Positions 21,755 to 34,810 of a stretch of 64,000 nucleotides of DNA are shown in pieces (the stretch's first letter is position 1; every line of letters begins with the position of its first letter). The position numbers and the translations under genes are program-made. This stretch comes from Chamaecyparis obtusa. Lineage: Eukaryota; Streptophyta; Pinopsida; Cupressales; Cupressaceae. Under the pieces are notes generated by a model. The model was not told where the DNA came from. It searched no databases and saw only the letters and a program-made list of their open reading frames with translations. The DNA lies in the NCBI GenBank assembly GCA_027943335.1, contig BSBK01008424.1, forward strand, positions 463,902-527,901, written 5' to 3'.

Positions 21755-24700
21755 TATTGGTATCCTTAAAAAATTTTGAGTAATGGGACACATTAGCATG
21801 CATTTGTATTATTTTTGCTTTCAGGATGCATGTGGGAACTGGGTGTTTTCCGGGTGGTTTCAAAAAATTTACTTTTCCATTGCCTTTCATCCTATCGAGT
21901 TTTTTTGAGTCCTTAGATGGCATGTTCAAATGGGTTTGCATCAATTCATTTCTAGGAGGTCTCTAAGTCAAAAAATGCTTAAGTGTAAAATTCACTGGGA
22001 AGGGTCACTTTGATGTTGAATAAAATGCACCCTGGAGAGCATCATGAAAATATGAGCCTAGCGTCTTGTTGTACACTTTTCATACTTTCTATGTGTCAGG
22101 TTTTAGGCCTATGTGATAAGTTTTGACCCCGTTTATTCATCCCCTTCCAGAGGTGTTTTCTAGTTTCTGCACTTGGCCCTTTTCCTAGTTTTTTTGGGAA
22201 CCCTGTTCGACATGTTATAACTTGTACCTGGTGGATTGGTAGAAAGGTTTTAATAATTTCTTTGCATTATAGATAAGTTGTAGTCTACCCCTGTCAGTTT
22301 GTAGCTTGTGATAAATCCATCTGATGAGAAATTGAAGCTGATTCCATTTGCAGCTTTTGTGTTTTGCACTATTTGGTTATTCACCAGTTTTCTAGAGCCC
22401 TATTTCAACTATGAATAACTCATGCCCTGTTGATCAGGTCATCAGTATGTTTATCTCAGTGTATAGTAGACATAAAATACTTCCATGCTGTAAGATTGTG
22501 GCTCTTGATGCATTCATTTGGTCAATTTGCCAGACCTTTTCTGTTTGCAAAAAGTGCAAATTGCCTAGTTATGTTTTTTGCAAGTTTGTCAAAGGCCTTC
22601 TTTGCCTACTAATAAATTTTCACAGGATGATCCTATTTTCAAAATTCTTGTTGTCCTGTATTGCTGACAAGTTATATTGTATCTCATTCTGATTCGAGCA
22701 TCCTGCCAATCCATTCGTGCACTTTTCAAGGCTAATTCCAGATGCAGTTTATCAAGTTCTGACAGTGTGTTGGCAGGAGTAGAATGAAAATGGAAACTTT
22801 AGAGGTTAATAACTTTCACCTCAGGTACAGTCAAGTGATGCCATTTTGCAGGGTGATTCTATGTATCTCAAGGTTTATGTCTGTCACGCGATGAGATTTG
22901 TTCAGGTGATTTGGTCAATTTTCAAAGCCAGTTCTAGAGCCAACTTAAGTGATTTCAGATAGAGCAGAAAGGCAATGTTTTAAGTGGCTAACTTTGGTCA
23001 ATTTTATCTTGTGGTTCGGGTCTCTTTGAAATTTCTTCTTTGACATGCATATTTGTTTGTTGGAGGTGAACATGTGTGCTCAGTGACATGATCCTATGAT
23101 AGCTATTGGCCAGTTTTTAAGGCCGCTTCCGGATGTCAGCTAATGTTATTTGACAATTTTTGCAAAGGGTAAAAGTGAAATAAATGGCCCAGACAAGATA
23201 ATGCCATGATGTGTGAGAGCAAAGGAGTGCGTTGCCAGTGTGAGTTATCACTAAGATTGAGCACAAGATATTGTGTACGTAGAAATGGCTAGTGTTACTG
23301 GTGTTCATTTATCATTGTTGTTTTCTAGAGGGCAATGCATCAAGGTCTTGTCTCAGAGTTTGAGAAAATCAAAGCAAAGTGATTTTGTGATGCCAAATAT
23401 CATAGACAAATGCAAAGCATGTGAAGAAGAAGACGATAAAAAAAAAGGTTGAAGGCAAGAGCCAGTTAAAAAAAAAGTGTCAATATATAGCCAGTCACGT
23501 CTTTTATCATATCTCAAAAAATACAAACTGGGTCGGGCTGAATTTTACATATGTTTGAGATGACAATGTGTGTAGTGTAAAATTTTTTTTTTAGAAAAAC
23601 CCAGTTTGAAAATCAAAAGTTATGGTCCTCTGAGTACTCACAGCAATAAAAAATCAGCATTGCTTCCAAAAGTTTAATCCCACATTGCTCAAGAAATGAC
23701 CATTTCAAGTGTTTAAAAAATATACCACTGACATAATGAAATGAATAAAGAGAAGGAGGCTCTCAAGAGTGTGCACAACTATTGCATTGGGATGCATGCC
23801 AGTGACCATAAAACACTAAATTTTGCATAAAAATGCTGGCAAAAAATGCTAGTGGTTAAGGAGATAACATTCAGAGAATTAGAGAATGCTTAGTCTCTAG
23901 TTCTCCAAATGTTGGCAGTTAAGTCATAAACATTCAGAGAATTGGAGAATGCTTAGTCTCTAGTTCTCCAAATGCTAGTGGTTAAGGAGATAACATTCAG
24001 AGAATTGGAGAATGCTTAGTCTCTAGTTCTCCAAATGCTGGCGGTTAAGTCATAAACATTCAGAGAATTGGAGAATGCTTAGTCTCTAGTTCTCCAAATG
24101 CAAATGGTTAAGTCATAAACATTTAGAGAATTAGAGAATACACTTGGTCGTGAGTTCTCCAAGTCGTGAGTTCTCCAAGTCGCTAGTTCTCCAAATCGCT
24201 AGTTCTCCAAATGCTTGAAAGTTAAGGAAAATCATTCAGAGAATTGGAGAATACACTTGGTCGCGAATTCTCCAAGTCGCGAGTTCTCCAAGTCACTAGT
24301 TCTCCAAATCGCTAGTTCTCCAAATGCTTGAAAGTTAAGGAAAATCATTCAGAGAATTGGAGAATACACTTGGTCGCGAGTTCTCCAAGTCGCGAGTTCT
24401 CCAAGTCGCTAGTTCTCCAAATCGCTAGTTCTCCAAATGCTTGAATGTTAAGGAAAATCATTCAGAGAATTGGAGAATACACTTGGTCGCGAGTTCTCCA
24501 AGTTGCTAGTTCTCCAAGTCACGAGTTCTCCAAATCGCTAGTTCTCCAAATGATAACCATGGTGAAAAAAAGATTCAGAGAATTGAAGAGTATGTAGTCG
24601 CGAGTTCTCCAAGTCGCGAGTTCTCCAAATCGCTAGTTCTCCAAATGATAACCATGGTCAAAGAAAGATTCAGAGATTTGGAGATCAATGTCATTCGTCA

Positions 24701-26182
24701 GTTCTCCCAATCAGTGGGTTAACTTGAGGTTTGTCTGAGCATGCAATGAGATAGTGACAAGTGGCACTTTCTGGTGCATTCTGTGGGTATATGCAGAAAA
24801 TGATATAAAATTGCAAATTAAAGCTGAATTTATGAAATGATATAGTTTAGACTATAGGGCATAAATTCAAAAATTTAAAAGATAAGCTGTTCACAGAAAA
24901 AGGGGCTTGGAAATTTATTTTTTAACAAAACATATAAGTGTTATATGTTTCCGGAAAGGTCTCGGAATAAGGATTCCAATGGTGATGACTATTTTTAGTT
25001 TCAAAGCAGTTGATAAGAGCAGTTCAGGTTTGAAATCCGGGAATCAAGATCGGTTGCAGATCAGATTGGAAGTTTTTGCAGAATGTGGATCAGCTTGGGA
25101 ATCAGTTGCAGGGAGATGAGGAATGTTGAAGATATTTTTATGCAAGAGGGACAGCTGTCAGTTGGTTTTGGGAATGGACTCTCAATTGCTATATCTTGGA
25201 TTTTTCTCATTGTAACAAGGATGTTGAAAATTTATGCTGCTAGACAAGATTCAGGCCCTTTTTCTTATTTTCTCTGTGTTTATGTAAATATGTTGAACCA
25301 GAGGAATTTTAATAGAAAAACAATGGAATCCCTATTCAGTTCTGGTTAATGTCTTCGTGTATTTGGTCTTAGTTCTTGTGTATCAGTTTGTAAGGCATTT
25401 TGATGCACTGGTTATAAGGTAGCTGTGATCTTGTTTTCAAGTTTCTTTCAAGGAGAGAGTCAATCTTGAGTGCAGGCTTTGAGAATTTAAGATTTATACA
25501 TGAATTTGATGTCTAGGAACTGGAATGAGAAGAGTGATTTGTAAGGCACTTCACTTGGTTTCTTTGAGTTTGGAGTTAAATTTTTCTGGGAATGCATGGT
25601 TGTTTGACTCTGATGCCCAATAGATAAGGCACTGGTCTTTTGCTTGTCCTACAGTTTTCATCATCAAACATTAATTACAAATCATTTTACTTTCCTATTG
25701 TTATGCACATTCATGTTTGATTGTATTCAAGAAGTACAATTCATTTGTCGATTCCTTGAAGAGTGAATCATTAGGTTAGCCTGCTTGAGCCTCCGGGTTT
25801 GAAGAGAAGAAGGAGTTTATCCTTGTTATCACATTGGCCATTTTTCTAGTTCTTAGGAGATCATACAGGTGGGATCCTGTATAAGATTGGTTGAGTTGGA
25901 CTCCCATGTTTTATAAGTCTAAGAATTATCCACCGATTTTCATGTCTGCATAAAGGGTTTTAGCTAGTGAGTTATATGTATGCAGATCTTATCATGTTTT
26001 AGGTGCACCCACCTGAGTGTGTGGAACTCGAAGTAGAAGGAGGATCAAATCCTCATTAATTAGTCTTTTCTTGCCCCTCAGTTTGTATGAACAAGTAGAT
26101 TTGTGTTGCTGGACAAAAATCCCCAGGTCTGGTCTTCATGTTTCTCTTTTAGAGTTGAGGGATACAAGAAAAACCGCTAACA
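21755..26182 (+). repeat. LARD-B 3' LTR (4.4 kb)
   Basis: Near-identical copy of 15134-19550. The first dinucleotide is TA instead of TG. The hairpin minisatellite recurs at about 23833-24735 with slightly different unit composition. The 93-codon ORF at 22411-22692 is identical to that at 15790-16071. Confidence 0.9.
23833..24735 (+). repeat. Hairpin-forming minisatellite in LARD-B 3' LTR
   Basis: Same array as 17213-18085. The number and order of the CTAGTTCTCCAA subrepeats differ between the two LTRs, so the array has changed by unit gain or loss since insertion. Confidence 0.88.
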
Positions 26183-26187
26183 CATAG
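26183..26187. repeat. Target-site duplication CATAG, right (LARD-B)
   Basis: Matches 15129-15133. Confidence 0.9.
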
Positions 26188-27014
26188 TAGCTTGCATTTC
26201 TAGGTTCATGTTAGATTAGTTTTGCATCTTGCATATGGAGAGAGCTCTCCTTTCATCTTTCATGGACTTGTCAGTCAATTGCACTCACCTTTCACTTTTT
26301 CTCGATCATGTCTTTTGCTTCTTGTCTATAGCATTTCAACTTTTTGACATAATTTTCAAAACACCTCATAATTGTGCAAAAATTGCACCCCTAGCTAATT
26401 TTGACATCCTGGATCCATTTTCAGACTTGAAATTGAAATCTGAGTTAATCTTGATAGTCAAAATTGTATTTCAAAATTTCACCCTCATTTGTGCAGTTGG
26501 CTGACCATTTGAGGCCTAATCCTTCAATCTTCGTTGGGGCACCTTCATTTCTTCACCCCCATCTCTTTCAAACTCCTAGTCTATCATTCATTTTCACTTG
26601 CTTCATCTCTCTGAGATTTGACTTTATCTTTATCCTATATCTTTTCAATCAAACTGGGGCATGTCTTCACTACTTGATGGTTATCTTATCATGCTTCATC
26701 TTTGATTATGATTTCTAGTGACTTGATCAAGTTTATCAATTTGTTGTTTCTCCTCTACCTAATTTGAATTTCAATTCCGAGGGGGCAGTACCTATCAACT
26801 TTTATCTTTGATTCAACTCATCATTCAGCTCAGCTTGAGATTCTTATTTTGAGACTTGATTATCATTTAACAGCAATGGTGTTGATCTTGTCTTTTGATT
26901 CTTATCTCTTATTTTGAGACTTGACTATCACTTAACAACAATAGTGTTGGTCTTGTCTTTTAGCTAGTTTATTTTTATCCTGGTGTGTTCCCAAAATGAT
27001 CACACATTAGTCAA
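26188..27014 (+). other. Tat-A 3' untranslated region, part 2
   Basis: Continues the Tat-A 3' spacer after LARD-B. A ~53-base sequence is tandemly duplicated at 26845-26896 and 26908-26961. The short ORFs 26229-26504 and 26464-26718 have no recognisable domain. Confidence 0.6.
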
Positions 27015-27025
27015 AGAGGGGAAAA
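27015..27025 (+). promoter_or_regulatory. Tat-A polypurine tract
   Basis: AGAGGGGAAAA lies directly before the TG of the 3' LTR, the usual place and composition for the plus-strand primer. Confidence 0.8.
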
Positions 27026-28045
27026 TGTATGCACCCTAAAATGGTTACCTAGACTTTGGGCCCCCATTCAACAATTTATCAAATCCCTAAATCAGTATTT
27101 TCAAAAATCAGCATTTTTCAAATATATCAATTTCCTTGATCAAATCCTAATTCTATCATTTATTTGATTTTATCTATGGGCTAACCCTTTTATCCTAAAG
27201 TCTTTATTTATTAAAAGGAATATTTCCTCCCTTTTTATTAAATAAAAATCCCCCACCTTTTCCTCTTATCCTAAGTTGCACAAATAAAGCATTATTCCTA
27301 TTTTATAAAAAGAAGAAAAACACTTTTTGTCTCATATGGACACAAAAGTCAACTCTTATTTTCTCATTGGAGGATATTTGTGCACATGGATTGCTCCTCT
27401 TTGATGCTCCACCCTTGATTAAATCTTTTGCCTCTTAATCTCCATCATCCGTTGATTCTCATTTCCTATAAAAGAAGAGCTCTCTTCCTCATTTTCATAT
27501 GCATTTTTTGAATACTAATGTTATGCTGCAAGCTTTCTAGGTCACTTTGGAGTTTTTGAAGATTTGGAGCATTCTTGGCTTTTGCATCTACATACTATTC
27601 TAGTCTCATTTCTTCCATTCTAGTTTCATTATCATGGCATTCATAGTATAGATTTCCTTTATGCTTTAGATTACTTCATCTAGTCTAATTAGGAAAGATT
27701 TGTAACACTTGCATCTTTCCTTTCATAGCTTTGCTTGTTCTTTCATTACCATAGCTTAGCTTGCACCTCTCATTTCTAGCTTTCATATTCATCTTAATCT
27801 AGTTTGCATTTGCATTTCATTTTGATTCTTGGGGATATTGGCATTCTTTCCCTTGTCTTCATTTGAATCTCTCATTGTGTGGTTGACTAGCAAGGTCATT
27901 AGCTTAATAGCTCTAGCTAAGAACAAACTTTAAATAATCTTGCAACTCCATGCATAGAGAGCTCTAGGTCACTTTCTAAGGTTTCCTATTCATGGATTCC
28001 CTTGGATATAATGACTTAGAGAAGTGCACCATTTGAGTGTGTACA
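27026..28045 (+). repeat. Tat-A 3' LTR
   Basis: Matches 8022-9037 along its length, with the same TG...CA ends and a TATAAAAG at 27467-27474. Confidence 0.93.
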
Positions 28046-28050
28046 CCCTC
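28046..28050. repeat. Target-site duplication CCCTC, right (Tat-A)
   Basis: Matches 8017-8021. Confidence 0.9.
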
Positions 28051-28839
28051 CTAGGGTACTAACTGATGAAAACTCCATTAAATGCTCTTTATCTTGGAAA
28101 TAAGGCACTCTTATACCTTAATTCAATGGAATCTTCACAATGACAATCAATTACTTATCCACCATGAAACATTCTTGATCACCGATCTAATGTGGGACTA
28201 TCACACTTGTTTGTAGCTTAGGAGTGACATGTAAAGGATTCAAATCTCATTGGAACACTTTTTAAAACCATGTAAATAACATCTAAAACCTCGGGGTCAA
28301 TCAAAATGCTTTGGTTCCTAATAAATATGGACTGAAATTTTAATGAATCAACATATTACTTATGGTTGTAACCTTCACTATCTTAAACAATTTTAAGAAA
28401 GATATAAAAAATTGGGTCTTAATCCTCACTTAAAAACCTTGTTAATGTAATAAAAATACTAAAAAATGTGGTCAAACCTTCACCAAGTGACATGCAACCC
28501 TAAGGGATTAAAGAATAAATAGTAAACTAATATCTCACCAAGTTTTAGGCCATTTTACCCAGTATTTTTGGAGATATAGAATTCTTTAAGTCCACTGCTT
28601 ACCATAAGAGGGTTTTAGATAGTTTAAAAAAAAATGCTTCAATATCTCACCATGAATCACAAAAAAAATCCAAACCAGACTTAAAAGAAAGGAAATCAAT
28701 ACATTTTAGTCTCTAATTTATTGTATTGATTAATATAAGAGGAAAAGATTGATCACATTCCATTATTATCTATTTTTGGATTGGCATTTTCCTATCGTGA
28801 GTGTTGTGATACTTCTGATACAACCTCTATGAAATAGAT
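28051..28839. other. AT-rich non-coding spacer
   Basis: I see no gene, repeat or element end in this stretch. It should be the original continuation of the DNA left of 8017. Confidence 0.5.
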
Positions 28840-29170
28840 GCCCTAGCTTCAAACCAGTGAAATATAATGCAATAAAACCAAATAACAAAAAATACATGGC
28901 CAAGTTTGGGCATGCAAGTAAAAGTCCAGTTCAAGCCTACTCTGAATCCGTGTAGAGTTAGGACCAAGTTCATGCATGCAAGAAAAAGTCCAGTGTCGAC
29001 CTCTTCACATATGCAAGAAAAAGGCCAATGCCCTCTTCCCTCTTCATGCAAGGTGCCCTCTTCGTAGCTAACAAGAAAAAGTCTAGTGCTCTCTTCCCTC
29101 TTTGCGCACGGTGCCTTCTTCCTTCTGCGTGCATGGTGCCCTCTTCATAGCTCACAAAAATTAAAAATGA
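28840..29170. repeat. Degenerate tandem repeat, right copy
   Basis: Imperfect ~40-base units with GCAAGAAAAAGTCCAGTG and CCCTCTTC, matching 7741-8016 and in part 4005-4090. The ORFs read on the minus strand here (28827-29051, 28970-29206) are translations of the repeat. Confidence 0.65.
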
Positions 29171-29329
29171 ACATTTCTTTTTCTTTTCTTTTTTGTTTAT
29201 AATCACATGAGTGTCAAAATTATGATGTCACTATCACTATAACGACACCATCGGGGGCACTTGTGAAAAAAAACACAAAAAACATGTGCACATGGTACTG
29301 CCATCGAAATTCAACCCCAAATGTTGTAG
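29171..29329. other. Spacer before element X
   Basis: Simple AT-rich sequence with no recognised feature. The left end of element X is placed by where similarity to its other LTR begins. Confidence 0.4.
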
Positions 29330-32300
29330 TGATTTAAAAGCCATTGGTCTTTTGGGTCTTGATTTGAATTTGAACCATTTAAGTTATTAGCAAATGATTT
29401 TTTCTTGAACACCGACGAACATGCTTGAACTCTGTTCAAGCATGTTCAAGGTTGTTTGTGATGAATTCTTTTCTTTTGAAAATATGACAGGCTCATCAAG
29501 AAAATGAAGGAAATTTATCGGTCGTCAAATCATGAAGAGTACTGATACATTAATTATGGATTTTTGACACATTATTGTAGTTAGATTATCAAGTGGAAAA
29601 TTATGAAGTTCCAAAATTCTTGAACTACTTTGAACAGTCTTGAACGGTTACGAACTTTGTTCTTTCATGTTCAAAAACACCAAAAATTAATTCAAAAGGA
29701 AAAGGGAATCTTGCGATAGCTTAGCAGCAGGGCCCACAAGAGGTTATGCATTCAATGCTATTAAATGGAAATAAGATTTACACGTCTGATATGTCCAAAT
29801 AATCATCATTTTCATTGACATAAGGACTTGTGTAAATAGTAATAATGGATTACATGCATAAGTTGTCAAATCAAATCTTTTATCATCACCTCTGTAAATA
29901 TTTGAAATAAACATTTAAGTTCTCATGCTTCTCCTATTTAAGATAAACCATACACCCAAAGTCCTAAATATTTTTTTGTTGAGAAATTGGCGAGCGGAGG
30001 TAAGGACTTTGGAGTTCCTATGATCGGTAATTTCTGCAAAGTAAGGTGAGTCAGGCTTCCTTTCCATGATATTTTCAAATTTAGTAAGAAGAACATTGAA
30101 TAAAGAACTTAAGGCTATGTAATTATGAACTCTTTTTTTCATCTTTTTTTGGAATGTATCAAGTTTGGCGTGTGATGGTCCTATAATATCAAATATAGAT
30201 TTAGAAAATTATAATCTAGAGGGCCTACCATCCCATCTCCTGAATTCCCTTGAGGGTACTCCAACTTTAGAAATCCTACATAATGGGTTATGTTTGACCG
30301 CAACTTTCCCTCTTATTGTTGTATGCCTTGAATTGATCCTTGAATGTATCAAAAATTATGACATGCAGAGAAAGTCTATTAGAAAGAAGGATGAGAGCAG
30401 CCTCATGTCTGTCAATAGGGAAATGATGTCTTTAGCATTGCAACTCCCAAAAAAGACCTTTTCCACCTTTTCCTCTGCACAATCCATCATCAAGTTTAAT
30501 GACAATATAGATGGAAACCATACCTCTATGGCTAAAAGATGGCTTCTAAACCCACAAAGAGGAGGTTCACGATTACCTAAAAAATTTAATAGAAGTCATG
30601 TTCACCCCTATGTCAGTGATATAATGGTTATGCTACACAGGGTGAAAGGATCACAAGTAGCTTATTTCTTCTCTGACTAGATGTATTTTTATGTTCAAAT
30701 CATCTTAGAGGGAGAAAAACTCTTAGACTGGGCCAAATTAATTGCTAGCTCTCTCAGCGAACAACTCAATATGTCCAAATTGACCGGTAGTGGTTTCTTC
30801 ATGTCCTCTTATCTCATGTATTATTTTGCCTACATCAAACAATGGAATGGAATGCCACATAAACCTTGGGTCACTGATATGTGTGTCTATGAGTACTACC
30901 TCATTTTATAGAAGGATAACATTATTGAAAATTATAGGAAAGTGTATGATACATTCATAGGGAAACTTTGTTTTGAGTTAGCAGGAATGTTAGTCAAAAG
31001 GGTCAGCCCAAAAGCTCAAGAATTTGTAACTAAATATGGGAGCTATAATATTTAGTTCCCTTGGTTTAACTACATAAAGGTTAGGGGTTTTGAGGATTCA
31101 CCTATGAGATTGCCTAGGCATGCTTTTTATTGTTTTATCCTAGCCAAGGTCTATAGACAACTCTCCATTGTTCTAAAGAGGTTCCTCTCTGAATAAGAAT
31201 GGGAAAAGGCTTTTCCCATCTCATTGGGAAAATTTTCATGTGGATCAATAGTAGATGAAGTAAGAATAGGGAGTGACCTTCATCATTTTGATTTCAAGTA
31301 TTATACTGAAAGAGCTGGATTTGATAATAAAAATTATGCCAGTGGGAGTTTAGGGCTTAGGTCACATATGTTCCCTATACCTCATTTAGAAGACTTCTGG
31401 GAAGACTGTTGTGATGAGTCACAAGTGGAAGAAAGAGGAAACACTAGGCTATGCATATCACAAATCTAGTCTATGAGTTTACAAATCAATGTGGAAGGGG
31501 TAACAAATGACGGGTCTAACTTAATTGAGCCCAATTTCAAGAAATCAATTGAACAAGGGAATTTTGTCATCAACTGGTCGGAAGAAGAGGAAGATGATAT
31601 TGAGAGAAGAACTCAATATGTGATTCATTTGACTAAGGAGTGGATGATAACAAAAAGAAAGAAGAAATAGCCTAAGTCAATAAAAAAAGAAGTTAGAGTT
31701 TCTATTTTGTCTTCTCTAGCTTTTGTTTCTAATGTATCTACATCAATTGAAAATGTAGGGATTTCAAAAAAGGAGCAAGTTAAAGGTACCTAAAAGAAAG
31801 CTACATCAGATCTCTTACCAGTGGATCCTACATAGAGGCTGATGAGATCAAAGACTAGGTATAGGATAAAGAAAGATATGGCTCAAGAAACTATGTTGAC
31901 TATCAATTTAGATGAGGATAAGTTTGAAGATGTGAATTATCAAATAGATAAAGAGGAATAGGTGGAGAAAGATCTTTTTGATCTTGATGATGTGACACTA
32001 GAAGTTATCAATACACCAATGACGACTCCCCAATAGTCGACTAGGACTGATAGTACACCTAACTGGTTGGCCACTTCCATGAATAAAAAATGCAGCGTAG
32101 TTCCCATTTTAGTTCACGTCAAAGATATTGTAAGAAAGTATATTAAAAAAAACCAAAAGGAGAAAAAAGTGAAAAGCACAACCCAAATGTTTGTTGATGC
32201 AAAAATAGGGAAGTGGACTATTGAGGTAGCCACTTACAGACCAAAGGGAGGAGAATAGGAAATCAAAGCTAAAGACTTCGAGGTCACAAAGGTTGAGCTA

Positions 32301-32485
32301 GGGAGTATGGATCATGCAGGTAAAAATCATTTGTTCAAAGAAACAACTCAATAAATGTTGTTTACTTCATGGGAGGACAGGAAGGAAAAGAAGGAATTAA
32401 AGACAAAAATTGTGACATTGTCTCAATTCATCAATACTTTCTGTAGTTTTGATGCAACTCCCCCGATCTAGTCTCCCTTTATTTA

Positions 32486-32490
32486 TTACC
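32486..32490. repeat. Target-site duplication TTACC, left (outer chromovirus)
   Basis: TTACC precedes TGATGCAGGG and recurs at 45476-45480. Confidence 0.9.
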
Positions 32491-33480
32491 TGATGCAGGG
32501 GCAGGGTAGATACAAGGGGAATCAAGTAGAATTGAGCCCACTTGAATCGACAACAAGCTCTTGCTCAGAGTTACACAATGGAAGAAATATAATATCACAT
32601 GAAATCAGTAAAAATACAATGGATATGAGACAATCAACTGGCAGCAACAACATAGAATTATATTATTTCTTTCAACATGCCCAACTGTGAGGTCTTTCGG
32701 GTTTTGGCCTTATACAATGAGAATTATGAAATCAAAACTATAGATTACATCCTATCTTTTTCTCCAATGATATATCTTGATAATCCTTCCTAGATCTCAC
32801 CCATAATTATCTCTTGATGCCCTACTACATCAATCTAGACTCTTTATATAGCCAGCTAAGCCACAGGTTGGCCAGTCAGGCATTTAATTACATTATAGGT
32901 CCAGTCTGGAAGATTTAAACCAAAAATAATGCTAGAATGAATATAAATTGATGTGCCTTTGGATTTAGGTCCTCAAATGACCCAAAAAAATTCCTTTAAC
33001 TACACAAGGCTTCATTTGATCACATGGAACATCGCAAGAAGAAACACCACATGTTACACCCAAAAACTGGTAGAAAATAGGTCCCATGGAAAAATGGGCA
33101 TAAGTTTTTACTCATAATGAATTAGGGCTTGATATATTGGGAAGTGATATTAATTTAGGTCCTCTTAAATTCATTAAGATAAAAAATGCTGATTCCTCAT
33201 GGATTAAGATCACCACTATGAACAATCAGCACCAAAACTGCAAGAAAATGCAGTTCCGACGGCAAGGAAAACAACTGTAACTTTGAAACAGTCCATCCAA
33301 AATTTATGTGCTCATAGGAGAAGGTTCCTAAATATGTCCTCAGCATCATGTAATCATTTCACAACATGAAACCAAAAAATACAACAATTATAAAGAAAAC
33401 AATAGCAAATAGGTACATAAATCAGGAAATGTTTTTGGTTGATGCAAGATTGCTCAAAGACCCAAGATGCTCCTACATCA
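32491..33480 (-). repeat. Outer chromovirus 3' LTR
   Basis: 990 bases, matches 44476-45475. A minus-strand TATATAAAG lies at 32842-32850. Confidence 0.92.
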
Positions 33481-33572
33481 AACACCTGGGGTAAATAAAG
33501 AACTGATGTCCACATCAGGCACTTCTCATATTTTTACTTGAATCATAAAGATCCAACTCAGCTTGTGTAATC

Positions 33573-34258
33573 CATTAACTATCTTCAACTGGCTTGTCTT
33601 TCCACTGAACTAGATATTCCATGTAGTCTTTTCCTCTTGTACTCTTGCTCACTCTTTTATTTAAAATCTTCTCAATGCTATCTTTGTTCTTCTTAGGATA
33701 ATATGGATCATCTTCTATCTCATCATTTGATTCAAAGTACTCAAAGATATCAACAATGTTAATTATAGGTGATATATCCATGTCCTCTGGTAATTCCACT
33801 TCATAAGCATTTCCATTGTCAAACTTCTTCAGAATCTTACAAGGTCCAAACTTCTTCATTTTCAGCTTGTTGTAGGTACCAATTGGAAATCTATTATTTT
33901 TCAAATGAATCATAACCTCATCTCCAACTTCAAAATATTTATGTCTTCTTCTCTTGTCTTCTCTTTGTTTATATTTTAGATTACTCTCCTCCAAGTTCTT
34001 TTTAACTTCATCATGTAAAGTTCTCATGTATTTTGCAAAATGATCAGCTTGAACACTTCTTCTTGTCTCAATAGGTAAATCTCTCAGCTTTGTGGTTCCC
34101 TTAGGATGAAATGCAGTAACAATCTCAAATGGTGTCCTCTTAGTACTTCTATTCACTGAATTATTATATGCAAACTCTACTTGTGCCAAAATCAAATCCC
34201 AATTAGCAGGCTTATCTCCAACTAAACATCTCAACAAGTTTCCCAAACTTCTGTTCAC
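33573..34258 (-). pseudogene. Outer chromovirus integrase C-terminus and chromodomain
   Basis: The 227-codon piece begins just after the integrase catalytic Glu and runs through the core end (FAYNNSVNRST), the YFEVGDEVMIHL segment and the [14 protein letters not shown] strand. It ends in a chromodomain whose core reads KILNKRVSKSTRGK then EYLVQWKDKP (about 33573-33675). Chromodomains let chromovirus integrases target modified histones. A stop follows VEDS, so the last few residues of the usual chromodomain lie beyond it. Confidence 0.88.
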
Positions 34259-34810
34259 AACTTCAGTCTATCCATCTATTTGAGGGTGAAATGTAGAACT
34301 AGACTTCAAATTTGTATTCATCTTCTTCCAAAGTGTTCTCCAAAATTAACCAATAAACTTTGTATCTCTATCTGAAACAATAGATTTAGGCAAACCATGC
34401 AATCTTACCACTTCCTTGAAGAATAATTCACCTACATTCAATGCATTAGATGTCTTCTTACAAGGTATGAAATGAGCCATCTTAGAAAATTTGTCAACCA
34501 CTACCAAAATAGAATCATTACCTCTCTAAGTTCTAGGAAATCCAAGAATAAAGTCCATACTCACAACTTCCCAAGGTTTATCAGGTATAGGAAAAGGTGT
34601 ATACAATCCCAAATTCTAACTAGTTCCTTTTGCTGTTTGGAAAATTCTGGAACCTCTAACCATTCTCTATACATCTCTATAAATCTATGGTCAAAAGTAT
34701 CTCTTTGAAATCAAATTCACAGTCTTATCAATCCAAAAATGTCCAACAAGTCCACCACTATGTTTCTCCTTCATTATGTTCTCTCTCATAGATCCTCTAG
34801 TTATGCACAA
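34259..34810 (-). pseudogene. Outer chromovirus integrase core
   Basis: The minus-strand translation, interrupted by several stops, shows Asp in VSMDFILGF (about 34555), Asp in VSDRDTKF (about 34380) and Glu in TEVVNRS (about 34255), the DDE triad. The zinc-finger part (about 34640-34800) is broken. Confidence 0.8.

Larger units (their letters stand above)
15134..26182 (+). mobile_element. LARD-B: non-autonomous LTR element with 4.4 kb LTRs
   Basis: Two direct repeats of 4,417 and 4,428 bases (15134-19550, 21755-26182) flank a 2.2 kb internal region. The ends are TG...CA (the 3' LTR start has mutated to TA) and the TSD is a perfect CATAG. The internal region has a tRNA-Arg-like primer site next to the 5' LTR and one 469-codon ORF, but no protease, RT or integrase. 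LTRs longer than the internal region without pol match the LARD type of element. The LTR copies are very similar, which implies recent insertion and fits its position inside Tat-A. Its helper would have to be supplied elsewhere, and a Tat-type element is likely from the primer site. Confidence 0.9.
8022..28045 (+). mobile_element. Tat-A: Ty3/Gypsy Tat-type LTR retrotransposon, gag-less, with nested element
   Basis: Two LTRs of about 1 kb (8022-9037, 27026-28045) with TG...CA ends and a perfect 5 bp TSD bound the element. Without the nested LARD-B it is about 9 kb. The internal coding order is end of protease, linker, RT, RNase H, a second (archaeal-type) RNase H and integrase. RT, RNase H, second RNase H and integrase in that order is the hallmark of the Tat lineage. 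The primer site, gag and the protease active site are missing, and the RT is mutated, so it is dead. Over the first ~150 LTR bases I count about seven differences between the copies, more than between the LTRs of the nested element, as expected. Confidence 0.93.

Noticed and set aside
29317..29331. Target-site duplication for element X
   Set aside because: CCAAA or TGTAG on the left does not match CCCTA after 62868. Left boundary uncertain, so no TSD is claimed.
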